A model generated the notes under the pieces. It was not told the origin of the DNA. It did no database searches and saw nothing but the letters and a program-made list of their open reading frames with translations. 64,000 bases of DNA from Datura wrightii (lineage: Eukaryota; Streptophyta; Magnoliopsida; Solanales; Solanaceae), in assembly GCA_035772735.1 (NCBI GenBank), contig JASDFA010000010.1:155746501-155810500 (forward strand), read 5' to 3'. Both the position numbers and the translations under genes were made by a program. Below, piece after piece: positions 12,555 through 24,599 of the stretch. Each line of letters begins with the position of its first letter. Position 1 is the first letter of the stretch.

Positions 12555-15500
12555 ATGCCAAAGACTGGTAGCACGGTGGCTGTGGCCATAGACAGAGACA
12601 GGAACAGCCAACATGCTGTGCGTTGGGCGGTTGATAACCTCCCTGTAAAGAAGGATGGTCAAATCCTCCTTATCCACGTTCATCTTCATGACGAAAATCT
12701 CCACTCCCGTGAGAATTATGGCTCAAATTTAAAAATAAAAAAAAAAAAACTTTTAGGGCAACTATGTGAATTCTGTGTAATTTTTTTGATCATTTCTGTG
12801 TTGATAGTCAACCTGCTGCAACCCTAATTTATCCGGGTTTTGCTAAGCTCACTTGTAAGAAATTGATTTGAGGCAGATTTTTTTTTTAAAGAAAAGAGGA
12901 ATAATGCCTTCAAGTTTGATGTATAAATCTAATGTTAACGACAACATCTTTTTTTTTTTCTCTGTTTTAACACTTGGCATTTATGTTCATCTTTTCATGC
13001 ATTGCAGATAGCATGATTGCTAATAATTCTCCCACAATGGCTGAAATGCAGCAGTTCTTCCTTCCTTATCGTGGAATTTGTGCTCGAAAAGGGGTAATAA
13101 CCTTGCAATCAATCACCTATTCTCTTTTAAAAAAGATCTAATTGGTCTCTTTTAAGCAGTGTTGTTTGATGTTTCAGTTCAATTGGTGGGGATTATGAAA
13201 GGAAAGACAAAAGGGTAACAAAGGATCTGATGTTTAAAGTAGTAATTGGATTGAAAATGTTGTGTTTGGTTTGATTTTGAGATTTTTCTATTTCTTGAGA
13301 GCAATTAGTATGATATTCTGGCTTTAGTTAAAGTCTGTGAGGAAAAAAGTGAATACTAAACAGTGTTGAGGATCCACAAATCTTGGAAATCACAAGGTTA
13401 TAACTTACATGATATTAGAATTTACGCAGTTGTGAGCATTCTGAGATTACTTTGATCATTCCAGATTCAGGCAACGGAAGTGATTCTCCAGGACACTGAC
13501 GTTGCACAAGCACTAACCGAGTATATCACTCAGAAGTCCATCACCACCATCGTCCTTGGTGTTTCAACCCGGAATGCCCTAACAAGGTACTATTAGTTTC
13601 CATGCCCTTAGTTGTGTTTTGGGAGTCCAGAGCATGTTAAGCAGGAAACTTAAGCTCCTTTTTCTTTGGTTTTCGAGCATAGAGCCTAAGAGTGCTTTAC
13701 CATAAGGAATGGGCTTGTCGAGTTATGGAGCTCTTATAAAATTGACTCATAGGTTCTTTTAGAGCATCAAGTACTTCCTTGGTTTTTCTTTGTAGTTAAC
13801 AAAGAGTTCTAATTCTCGTCTTTCTATGTCAGAGCATTTAAAATTCAAGATGTGCCAAGCTCTTTATCCAGATCTGTGCCTGAATTCTGCTCAATCTATG
13901 CCATATCAAGGGGAAAAGTTCTAAAACTTAAGTCAGCAAGTCAACCTGCCACTCCTAGCAGTAAAGCAAGCTCCAGCCAATCATCTCAAGCAGGATCCTC
14001 ACATGATTCCCCAGTTTCTCAAGCTCTTATGCCGTAAGTCTATCCTCAAAACCTCCCATGGTTGATGAAAGTAAGGTTAATCATGGTTCTAAGCTACTGT
14101 GTAGAGGATAAGACTTTATATTTTTCTTTCATGTATGTCATAACGTCTTATTTCGTGATTTTAAGTCACTACATCTTACACAATTTTTAGCCAGGAAAGT
14201 TGGGGAAATATTGGGACCTTTGAGTCTATTGATGCTGGCAGTCAGAGCGTATCTTCTGATAGCAGCTGTGCCTCAGATGGGCATCCTGCAAGCCAGAATA
14301 CTTCACCCAACTACAGCAGTGCCAGTGAGCATACATCAAAGGCATTGTCGGACAGACAACACAGCAACAGGATTCCTTCACCAGATCAATCTGTCAACAG
14401 TATCAATGAACTAATTAATAAGATTCAACTAACGAGGCAGCCAGCCAGCAAGAATCTTACTCCTATGCCATCAGCGGGCGCTGGTGGTCATTTGAGTGAA
14501 TGGGCACCACCAGCAGAGCTCGCTGGAAGCAGTGAAAATTCCTCCCAGGATACTGTGAATTCAGATAAAGATTTTACTCGAATACTACACGATAGACACC
14601 TTGGTAGCCTAATAGCTCCATCCCACCACACAGTCAATAACCTAAATCTTCGTCTGCACACTAAAGAGAGTTCATTCTACTCTACATCTGGTTCGAGTAA
14701 TCTTTCTGGATCCTCAAGTTACCGGTTCTCTGATATGTCTTTTGAGCATTTGGACTCTTCTCACAACGTTTCAGATGCTTCTAGGTGTTCCATCTCCTCC
14801 CAAAATGCAGTAAGTTCAAATATGCCCACCTGATTTGGAAAAGTTGAACCCACATAACCTTTGGATTCACAAACCATTTTGGCTGTTGCAGATCACTTGT
14901 TTTTACACTATTTATTACATCAGCAAACATCTAAGGCTATTATGTTGTCTACTTTTTTCTTTGTAGGAAATCCTCGAGCAACTATTCTACTAAACTCTGT
15001 CCAAATGGGCATGCATAGCTAGGAGATAGTTGTGCAGTGGACAATCAAGTCACAATACCAATAAAAAATTTAACCTCTTTTCTGTTTTCCTTCGTAAGGA
15101 TCATCAGACTGATTAGATAGCAGCGTCAGTACTAAGTTTTTTTTCTACGGGAGTAAAACTTCTATGTTTTTTGAAAACTATACAGGAAACCAATATGGCC
15201 AGTCTAGTTGTGGATTGAATCTTATGGCTTATCTATTTTACTCATTGTCACAAGATAATTAAGTTTTACGTGTCCTTAGCTTATCTAGAAACTGCACATA
15301 ACGTGACCTGAAAGATTGTTGCTAACACAGATCAACTGGCTAGTCTTACCTCATATTTACATGCATTGCAGGCGGAGTTGGAGGAGGAAATGAAAAGGCT
15401 AAAATTCGAAATGAAGAAAACCCTGGATATGTACAATGAAACTTGTAGACGACAGGTCAGAGTTTAGCAGTCGCATGTATTTTTTCAGCACCTGAATTAT

Positions 15501-17037
15501 TCATTTTCATTACTCTAAATAAATTATACGTTTATACTACATCCATGCAACTTACTGTCAATATTTTTAAGGCAAGAGATATTGATCATTCGAAGTCAAA
15601 AGAGGCATGCAACTTGGAAGAAGCCAAGGAGGTCCGAGAGGCTTCACACGCTATGTTGGAAAAGGAGAAGCAAAAGTGCAAAGCTGCTTTAGAAGTAGCG
15701 CGGATGGCACAACACATAGCAGAATTGGAATCTAAGAAGCGAAAGTTTGTAGAAAGGAAATTCCGGCATGAAGCAGAAGAGAATAAGAAAGCACAAGATG
15801 CATTTGCCCGCAGTGTGATTTGCTATAGGACATACTCAACTGATGAAATTGAAGCTGCAACAAATTACTTCTCCGACTCAAAGAAGATTGGTGAAGGCGG
15901 ATATGGTCCTGTGTACAAAGGTTATCTGGATCACACTGCAGTTGCTATTAAAGTTCTAAGGTCGGACATCTCACAGGGACAAACACAGTTTCAGAAAGAG
16001 GTACTTTTTCCATGTTTACAGATTACACAGATGTTTTGGGAAATCCAATACAGTTAGGTTACTATTTTTATTGCAGATTGAAGTTCTAAACCGCTTGAGA
16101 CATCCAAATGTGGTTCTCCTCTTGGGAGTATGTCCGGAGTATGGTTGCCTTGTCTATGAATATATGGAGAATGGAAGCTTAGAGGATAGGTTGTTCTGCA
16201 AGAACAGAAGTCCTCCTATGCCATGGCCTGCTCGTTTCAGGATAGCTGCGGAGATTGCTGCTGCTCTTCATTTCTTTCACCAAACAAAACCAGAACCCAT
16301 CGTGCATCGGGACCTCAAACCTGCTAATATTCTCTTAGATGCTAACTACAAAAGTAAGATTAGTGATGTTGGCCTAGCCAGATTGGTTCCAGCGTCTGTC
16401 TCGGGCAGTGCCACTCAGTATCTCATGACATCAGCTGCTGGGACATTTTGCTATATTGACCCAGAATATCAACAGTCTGGGATGCTGAATCCGAAATCAG
16501 ATATTTACTCTTTGGGAATCATGTTATTACAAATAATTACAGCAAGACCTCCAATGGGTTTGGCGCACCATGTTGAGAGGTCGATTGAAAAAGGAAAATT
16601 TGATGATACACTAGATCCATCAGTGAATGATTGGCCCTTGGAGGAGGCTCTATCCTTTGCTAAATTGGCTCTGAAATGTTGCGAGCTCAGGCGGAAGGAC
16701 AGGCCAGACCTTGGTTCAGTCATATTGCCTGAATTGGAACGACTAAAAGACATTGCATTAGACTACAGACCCAGAGGTCGGTTTAGTTTACATCCCTCAA
16801 GTTCAGAAGAAAGCTTAGCAGTGAGTGAGGTATGTTACCTACACTAAGCTTCGTTTTATGTTCAAGGACATTAATATAATATGCATTCAATGCGGTCCAG
16901 CATAGCAGAAGCTCAGGTGCACCGGGCTGTCCTTTTTAATCAAATAGAAATTACATTTACTTGAGTTGTTATGTCCTTTTACCTATCAGGAGGTAAGAAG
17001 CAGCATTTCTGACGGTCAATCAGATAAAGCAGCATAA
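12555..17037 (+). CDS. USP-domain receptor-like cytoplasmic kinase (PUB-kinase type without U-box; 9 exons)
   Basis: Exons 12555-12708, 13008-13093, 13465-13586, 13833-14033, 14191-14809, 15372-15455, 15572-16000, 16077-16829 and 16990-17037 join in frame to 831 residues. Residues 1 to about 165 form a universal-stress-protein (USPA-like) domain (VAVAIDRDRNSQHAVRWAVD, then STRNALTR). A long Ser-rich linker follows, then a Lys/Glu-rich coiled coil at about 395-505. The kinase domain at about 520-795 has the GEGGYG loop (529-534), the lysine of AIK (549), HRDLKPAN (642 on), and SDVGLA in place of a DFG motif (662-664). The DVG form is, as far as I know, normal for this clade (RLCK-IXb, related to PUB34/35/51/52). 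The protein ends 15 residues into exon 9 (SDGQSDKAA), so there is no C-terminal U-box and no E3 ligase activity is expected. Substrates are unknown. Confidence 0.92.
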
Positions 17038-19346
17038 CTGCACTAGTACCTAAATTACAAGGTAATGATTACCAGAAGCCTTAAGTAGTTACTTTCAAAA
17101 TAGTTTCTGAAAAATCTCCCCCTTCTATAACCCAGCATTGACTGGGGTTTAGGATTATATACCATTAATTATTTTCAAATCTGTTAACTTCTCAACTTTG
17201 ATGCCATTCAGGTGATACCCGCTTGTCTCTACCTCAGTTTTCAAACATATTTTGGCCTCTCCTGTCCAGAAAAATTGTGAATACTAAATGTACAGAGATA
17301 CAATATATAGTCACCACCACAGCACCCCATTGTAATTATGAAAACAGAAAAATACTGCTATACTTTTTTTTTTTAAAATTCAAGTGAATGTCAAAGTACA
17401 TGTAATTCTTGTACAAAAACTGATATTCAAATGAAATCTTTTGTCATTTTTATGAATCTTGTCAATGAAACTGTGGAAAGAGAACCTGAACGGACATGCT
17501 TTTAGTTTTTCCAGAACGTTAATTGCCTTTTACAGACATGGCAAAACTAAACCAAGGCGCATTTGTGGCAAAGAAACTGCATTGCAGGTATGTGTATGTC
17601 GGACTTACATCTGAGGAATTGGTTCTGTTACTTGACTTTAGGTGTTAAAGCAAAGTATATTCTCCTTATCAATGGCGGCTCAGGTATGAATGTGACCACC
17701 CTCAGGTATTGCTGATCAACGTCTTAAGGCATTGGAAGGTCAAAATTATAATGCAAATCAGCTATTATTGATCCGCAATTATATTCAGGAGGTGTTGGAA
17801 CACTACCAAACACACTAACTATTTACTATTATAAACTCGAGCACTTTCATCCAAACACATAATTATTTATTTATAAAGTCAGTTTCTAACACCAAAAAGT
17901 ACTGAAACTTTTCCTCTTTATACACATTTCGTGCAACTAAAGTAAAATGGACATCCCATGCTAAAAAAGTATTTATTGCTAGTAATTAATTTTAGAAAGT
18001 TGCAGCTAAAGGATCATAAAGGAGTAAAATCTTAAAGATTGCAAAAAGTATTATACATTCTAAGCAACACAAGATCCGCTAAATTCTCACTAATCTTAAT
18101 TGCTTTATTTATTTATTTTAAAAATCTTTTCCTATCTAACAAAATTATTATTTTTCTTTATTATGACAATATATAACATATCAAATTAAAAAATTATTTT
18201 AAAAATATTTTGATAAAATTTTTCACACTCCAATTTGGACTACATATTACACCAATTTTTAAAGGGCTGAAATGAATTGAGCATATAAATAAAGGGGTCA
18301 ATAATCAACATAAATTTAAACGAATTATATTTGCATGAGCTAATTTTATCACCTCTATAAATCTAAAAGAATAAGATTTTTACTTGGTCAATTCAAACTA
18401 GTGATTGCTTAACGAGACTCCTAATTTAAAAACAAAACCGATTTCTATATTATAATACTAATGGTTTCAAAGCTCTCTATCCTATTAACACGAGAATAGT
18501 TGAATATATAACCATAATGACTAACATGTCAGGCTTTGTATGCCCAACTAAAATAAGAAAGTCTACTTTAGAGAAGTGAAGTATTTAGCCAAACTTTCAA
18601 GAAAAAAGAGAGTGCTTTTGAGCAGTAATAAAAAATGTTTTTCAAAAGTTAAAAAGATACTTTTCCCCCAAAAGGTCAAACATAAATTGTTGCTTTAAAT
18701 TCGCAAAAATGACTTACAAATACATAAATTGAAAAGCGCTTTTAACAAAAACACTTGAGCCGATATTAAAAGTTGGACCAAACATGCCATAAAGATTGCA
18801 TTGTTAACAGAATATCTGGCTAGTTATCCCCACAAGTGCCTTTTTTCCCAACGGAAAGGGAGCATAACTTGGCGGGAACTTGTTTGCTACTCGAAATAGA
18901 TAAAATATATTTACTTCTTGGGTGTATTTCACGGGATAAAAGAGACCTGCCACCAGATTCTTCTTATAAGACCAGCCATTATTGTAGTCTGAATATGATT
19001 TAATTGATTTGAAGATGCCAAAAGGAATAAAAATCAAGCAAAGAAAAGATTCTGGAGTAGTGCAAAAGATGGCAATTAATAAGAAACAAGGTAAAAGAGA
19101 ACAAATTCTTTATCCATAGTTGTGAATATTTAAGATCTTGGGACCAAATATGGATGAACCATGGAAGATCAGACATGATAAAGTACAGTCAATTTAAGCG
19201 CAAAGACTATGTTCAGAAGTTTCACACTGGCGCCTTAATCTATTCATGGATGCAAACAAAGCTTAACAGCACAGTTAAGGAGGCTCACAGATGAGACACC
19301 TTACCAAAACTGCTTCTCAGGCAGGCAATAATCCCCCGAGCACAAA
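17038..19346. other. 3' UTR of USP-kinase, AT-rich intergenic DNA, 3' UTR of NMT
   Basis: 17038-17400 is probably 3' UTR. 18560-18795 resembles a common Solanaceae MITE (words AGCCAAACTT, GTGCTTTTGAGCAGTAA and, at the end, TTGGACCAAACATGCCA) and is related to the repeat at 50230-50575. 19050-19346 is probably NMT 3' UTR. No gene seen. Confidence 0.5.
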
Positions 19347-20645
19347 CTACAACAGTACAAGCCCTAGTTCTGATGGCCTTAAAACATGCTTTATTCTGTA
19401 GTTGTAGAGATAGTAGTGAAGTTTCCCGTCGCCAGGGCCAAACTTTAGTTCCTTCAAGAAAGTTTCATTATGCATAACATCTAAAGCGTTGAAAACATCA
19501 AAGTCCCTTCTCTTTGCCACAATGAGAGCATCATTCATCAACTGAATCCATGGAGTTTTAGTTGAAACATTGTAATAAGAATAAGCAGCCTTCAGAGTGG
19601 AATAATTCTGATTACCAAGAATTGATGAAGGGAGGGTGTAAAAACTGCAGAAGTCAGTGATTTCATGAGTCTCGGGGCTTTCAACCAGAAAGCTGTCAAC
19701 AACATCCTCCTTTGGCAGAAGCCAGTGCTCGACATCGTTTTCATCAAAATCAGGTGCAACCACAAACTGCTTCAAGTAATTCCTAAGCAACCGAGTAACA
19801 GCAGGAACATCATGGAGCTCCATCTTTCTGAACCCAGGTGTGATGGTATGATCAGGTAACTTGTAAAGTTTTATTGTGCGGCTCATTGTCATCCTCGCGC
19901 CAAGCCTAGAAAACCCGACATCAATAAGCTTCTTTGGATTCAAAGATCTATGCCAATATTGACATGTTGATACAGGTGTTGGAAGGACCACCCCAGCTGT
20001 ATAAGCAGCTTGCCAAATGTTTTCCAAGTGAACTCTCCTTGTGACCTCCTTTATCATGACAGGAGCAAGTCTCTTTGATCTAAGCTTCTTATGAACACAT
20101 AGAAAGTTGATCTCTGCCATGACCACAACAGTATCTCTAGCGCGTATCTTCGCAGGTACCCCTGTAATAAAAGCAACCAATTTTTTTGAGGTCTTCACTC
20201 TGACTCCAATGTGCCAGCTCTTATAGTAACCTGGAGGATGTAGTGCCCATCGAAGAAATTCCTTTGAGTAATTGAACCTAAACATGTTCTCGTCATCTTC
20301 AACATAATTGTTTGTTAGCAGAACATAGACCTCATTACACATATCTTCTGAGTCCAAATCACAGGTGGTCCACTCATATGGACTAGGAAGATTGTAAGGC
20401 TCCTGCTTAACTTCAGCTAAGGGTGTTGGAGGTTCAATAGGACCTTCAGGCAAGCTTGCATCTCCAAGATCCTTAAACTGGCCCACTGGTTGGGTCTCCC
20501 AAAACTTATGCCTCTTTGCCAGTGAGAGAGATTCTTGCACCTTTCGTGCTAAGGAATCAATTGATACCTCATTACCACTCTCTGAAGATAAGTTATTATC
20601 AGAAGAGAGGTTATGGTTCTCAGTTGCCTTACTGTCGTCAGCCAT
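19347..20645 (-). CDS. NMT1: Glycylpeptide N-tetradecanoyltransferase (N-myristoyltransferase)
   Basis: Transfers myristate from myristoyl-CoA to the N-terminal glycine of proteins, mostly in the cytosol and on ribosomes. A single uninterrupted coding exon of 432 residues, the usual plant length. The N-terminal 60 residues are polar and Ser-rich. The acyl-CoA-binding part contains EINFLCVHKKLRSKRLAPV (about 178-196). The peptide-binding C-terminal half contains FGPGDGKLHYYLYNYR, and the chain ends in LGLVLL, whose C-terminal carboxylate is catalytic in this family. The start is the ATG in context AAAATGGCTG. An acceptor at 20671-20673 implies a 5' UTR intron. Clients in plants include calcium-dependent kinases, SOS3/CBL proteins and some small GTPases. 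Confidence 0.98.
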   Translation of the reverse strand: MADDSKATENHNLSSDNNLSSESGNEVSIDSLARKVQESLSLAKRHKFWETQPVGQFKDLGDASLPEGPIEPPTPLAEVKQEPYNLPSPYEWTTCDLDSEDMCNEVYVLLTNNYVEDDENMFRFNYSKEFLRWALHPPGYYKSWHIGVRVKTSKKLVAFITGVPAKIRARDTVVVMAEINFLCVHKKLRSKRLAPVMIKEVTRRVHLENIWQAAYTAGVVLPTPVSTCQYWHRSLNPKKLIDVGFSRLGARMTMSRTIKLYKLPDHTITPGFRKMELHDVPAVTRLLRNYLKQFVVAPDFDENDVEHWLLPKEDVVDSFLVESPETHEITDFCSFYTLPSSILGNQNYSTLKAAYSYYNVSTKTPWIQLMNDALIVAKRRDFDVFNALDVMHNETFLKELKFGPGDGKLHYYLYNYRIKHVLRPSELGLVLL

Positions 20646-22200
20646 TTTACCAACTTCAGTATATTATTCTCTGCCATAACATAATCAATCAAAAGTCCAC
20701 CACTAAGCATAAAACATAAGAAACATGGAGATCATATTAGCAACTATATAAGTGATTTACAGCACATTTACAGCACACGTGCTGGCAGAGTCCAAGTCCA
20801 TATATGTCCAAACCCATTTCGCGGAGAGCCCACTACTTCTTTGTGAAATGGGCCCAGACCTACTATATGTGTAAGTAATAATTTCAACTATATACGTATA
20901 TAGTCCGAGCTGAAGGCAGTGGGTATGTCCATGTGCGCAACATCTTGTACTTGCTATTGGAGATGAATAAGACACATGCTGACAAACACTACTTGAGTTA
21001 TACATGTTCCATGTGAGTTTGCATACAAATGTATCAGCCTATCTAAATGCCACACTAATGGATGTATGTACAACAACAACATGATAAGGTTCATATCCAG
21101 TGTAATCCCATAAGTGGAGCATGGGGAAGGTGATATGTTTCTGATAAACCCTTGGCTCAAGTAGAGCATAATAAAATCAAGTGTGAAAAGGAAAACACAG
21201 TAGTGAAGCAGTCATGTTGAACATAAAATAGTAGCAACAACACATAATACAGCAATCGAAACAAAGAAAATAATAGGAAATGATAGAATCAAAGAACAAT
21301 AGTATGTAAGTAATGCTAACATACTGATAAGGGAGATTAGACAACACTTGACTACCTAATAACCTTCTATCCTAATTGTAGACCTTCATATCTTACTATC
21401 TAGAGTAATGTCCTCAATAAACTGCAAGTATGTCATCTCCTTTCTAATCACATCCCTCAATACTTCTTCGGCCTACCTGCACCTCTCCTCATACTAGCCA
21501 TAGCCTGACCTTATTTGAACAGGGCATTTGTGCATGTCCCAACCATCTGTCTCACCTCTCGTCTTATCCACCACGGGGTCACTACCATCTTGTACACTTA
21601 CTCTTCAAACTAATGGATGTATGTATTAACTAAAATATCAAATCAAATTTGAGATTTCCCTAAGAATCTGAGAGTAAAATGAGCTCAATTATAACTATTG
21701 ATGAGAATAGCATGATAGCAAGCTGTTTTCCAGCTGAATTCCACATTATAAATAGAAGCCTGATAAAGCATCAACTTTTCACTATTTTTATCCCCATCAG
21801 CTTTTACGTAAACCAATAGAGAAAATTTGAAAACAAAAAACAAAAAAAAAATCAAAATTTCACCATTGGATTACGATTACTCACGCTAACAAACAGTGAT
21901 GCAAACTTGAGCAGCGTCTAATGGTAGCATGAAGGTTTGAAACAGTAGTAAACATTCAGTTCCATAAGATCTAAATCATATAACAAACCAATTTTCTCCA
22001 CAAACAAAACAAAAGGAGAAAAAAAAGAATCAATGCTAAAATATAATAGAAATTGAGAATCAAACCTTGCGAACGGTTTGCGGTACAGTACGGTGACCGA
22101 GATCTAAGGTTTCAGAAACTGAATAACAAAAATGATTGAGAGCACCTGAGAGGCAAAGAATATTGATTAGGTCTCCTAGAGAGGGACACACACTCTACTA
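20646..22200 (-). other. 5' UTR and leader intron of the NMT gene
   Basis: Reading on the minus strand, TTATGGCAG just upstream of the start codon is a good acceptor (intron end at 20671). CGTTCGCAAG followed by GTTTGATTC is a plausible donor (exon end 22066). The first noncoding exon would be about 22200-22066 and the intron about 1.4 kb. The intron contains a SINE-like copy at 21063-21165 on the plus strand. Confidence 0.55.
21063..21165 (+). repeat. SINE-like Solanaceae repeat copy
   Basis: Shows the family in order: GTACAACAACAACATGA, then CCAGTGTAATCCCATAAGTG, then GAGCATGGGG, and near the end GATAAACCCTTGGCTCAAG. Same family as 3325-3500. Confidence 0.65.
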
Positions 22201-22499
22201 AGCATTGGAACCAACGAAGGAATATGAAACTATCAATGGGCCTTAGATTCCCTTATTAGTAACTCATTTGGGACCATCTTATTTCCTATTGGGCTTAGTC
22301 CAATATTCCACTTTGGACTGGATACATTTGTATTCAGATCATTTGCACTTTCGGCCTATTTTGTGCTGCTATTTAATTTACATCCCTCGTAATATCCCTA
22401 ATAAATATTTTTTTTTTGCAAAACATAAATTTATATTTTTTTTGGTTGATCATAATATTTCACAAGTTATGTCCTGCATGACTTTTGTCATTAAAGAAC

Positions 22500-23665
22500 G
22501 TATGCCCCACTAGACATAAGTTCAATTGCTAAAGGGAAAAAATTAAAGACCGGCTTATTTGAAGAGTAAAAATTAAATATGAGTCCATCTGAAAGAATTT
22601 CATGAAATTTCATCCTCGAATTTTGTTAGGGTCATTCACACGGATGCTCATATTAGGTAGTTTTTGATTTTTTTCTCAAATTAGTGTTCTTTAATTTTTG
22701 TTCTTCAGCATTTTAGTAATTAAAAAAGGCCGAAAATACTCTTGACATTGAAAAATATCACATGGCACAAGTTATGCCATACGAGGCAAAACAAAAGTTG
22801 TAAAGTAAAATTCACAAGACACAAGTTGTGTTGTACAAGCATAAATTCAATTGCAAAATATTATGCTTTAAGAAGTTCATAACCCACAAAATATGCCTCA
22901 CGGGGCGAAAAAAAATTCTGCACAAGTAATTATGTCAAGAGGAGAAGCCCAAATTTAAAACTTGTGGGTTCTAGAGCATACTAGTGAAAAAGGAAGAAAC
23001 AAATGATGTAGGTGGGTTTCAAACCCACAACCCAGGGAAACAAGACTTAGCTAGCCACATGGATACCACTGAACTATCTGCTCGTTATTGTTTAGTGTGT
23101 TCGCACAAAAATTTTTTTTTTTAAATTTTTTTATTTTTTAGTAAATATATAGAGCATATGCAAAAGCTACTGGGATCGTCCGAACTCCTCTGTAACACTA
23201 TAGCTCTGCCCCCTGATTATGTCTTACAAAAGACATAAGTTCAGTTTCAAAACTCACAAAGTTATACCTTTTGATTTTCTAACTTATGTTGTATTTTAGC
23301 TCACAAATTTTAGAAAAAGGGGCAAAAATTAAAAGGTCATTCGTACGAATACTCTTATTTTGAGGTAATTTTAAAACTTTGCCCTTCGACATTTCAAATA
23401 ACGAAAAAAGTGATTGAAAAATGCCCCTAACAACCCCCCAAAAAAAGCGCAAGACAAAATAGAAATTTACAAGGCGTACGTTTTGACACAAATTATACCT
23501 CAGGGCATAAGTTTACCCAGATTATGTCTCAGGGCATAAGTTTAATAGCATGAATACCTTGGAGCGTAAGTTTAGTTCTAGAAAATATGCCTTAAGAAAT
23601 TCATACACTAAACTTACGTCTTAGCATAACTTGTGCCTAACCTATGTCTGACAATATTTTTTTTT
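22500..23665. repeat. Solanaceae repeat family with internal 'cataagttca' minisatellite
   Basis: Two related modules begin near 22629 (GTCATTCACACGGATGCTCA) and 23338 (GTCATTCGTACGAATACTC), each followed by a T-rich stretch and a 'cgacattt / cagcatttta' word. Around them are many degenerate copies of a short word of the type (G/A)(A/C)CATAAGTT(C/T)A or its complement. A third copy of the family is at 44830-45205. It looks like a nonautonomous element of unknown class. Confidence 0.55.
23010..23090 (-). other. tRNA-like Pol III box pair (possible SINE head)
   Basis: On the minus strand TAGTTCAGTGG resembles a tRNA A box and GGTTTGAAACC, about 45 bases further on, resembles a B box. The surrounding sequence does not fold into a clean cloverleaf with a CCA-compatible acceptor stem, so it is not a functional tRNA gene. 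It sits inside the 22500-23665 repeat. Confidence 0.35.
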
Positions 23666-23983
23666 CAATATTAAAAGTAAGAATTTGTCTTACAAATTAA
23701 ATAACACTTAACTTATAGATAACAATAGAGGGAGCTTAATTTTTTTTTTTTTGCAATATTAAGGGAAACAGTAGAAAGACCTCAAGTTTATCCCAAGACA
23801 ATTAATCTCGACACTGTTATTTTCTTTGATGACAGAAATAACTTATTCCACTACTAATTACTAATTTTGATATATTTTTTACCAAAATTAATAACCTAAT
23901 AAAAAAATAAAACAATACTAAATTTTTTCATCTAAAAAATTATCTATATTTATCTATCATATCAAATAATCCAATAGATTTAA

Positions 23984-24585
23984 GGGTCCGTTTGGCCATG
24001 TGAGATGAAATTATGATTTGAAATCGTGATATCAAAACATATGAGATGAAGTTGGAAGTTTTGTATGGACATAAAATTTGGGAGTTTTGAGTTGTATTTT
24101 TTCTTCATGAACATAAGAACCCTATAAGTTGTAAAAACTATTCATATTACCCAAATTCTTATACAGTCTTATCAAATAAGTAAAAGTTCATAATAAAATA
24201 TAATACTCTATCACAAAGTCATTCTAAAAAAAATACCATTTAAGAATCGAACTTTAGTTCAATAAAAAGTAAAAATAAACATGAGTTGTAGTTTACTACT
24301 CTTTAATATAATCCTCTCATATAGTAAATAGTTGACAAACTATTATGTCCAATATAATAGTTGACAAAGGTTTACATTTATTAAATAAAGTTGGTATATA
24401 TGAAATAGTGAATTTTTTTTTTTACAAAATATAAACTTGTGGGTTAAATTTTGCATTTGGAAAATCTCATCTCATGATTTGAAATCCCAAATCAAGCTTT
24501 TTCGGAGAATTTGATATTTCATCTCATGATTTGAAATTATGAGATGAAATCGCATGTCATTTTATCTCATAATTTCAAATCACGA
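23984..24585. mobile_element. MITE-like element with GTTTGGCCATG end
   Basis: Starts GGGTCCGTTTGGCCATGTGA. It ends in a long AT-rich, self-complementary stretch in which 'gagatgaaat' and 'atttcatctc' alternate, so much of the right arm can fold on itself. The left-end words reappear inverted near 24500-24585. GTTTGGCCATG ends are common in Solanaceae MITEs. Right boundary and target-site duplication not resolved. Confidence 0.45.
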
Positions 24586-24599
24586 GAAATAAATTATAA

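Noticed and set aside
12411..12704. Minus-strand 97-codon frame
   Set aside because: Antisense to exon 1 of the USP-kinase.
22985..23100. Functional tRNA gene
   Set aside because: Only the A- and B-box-like words are present; acceptor and anticodon stems do not pair convincingly.
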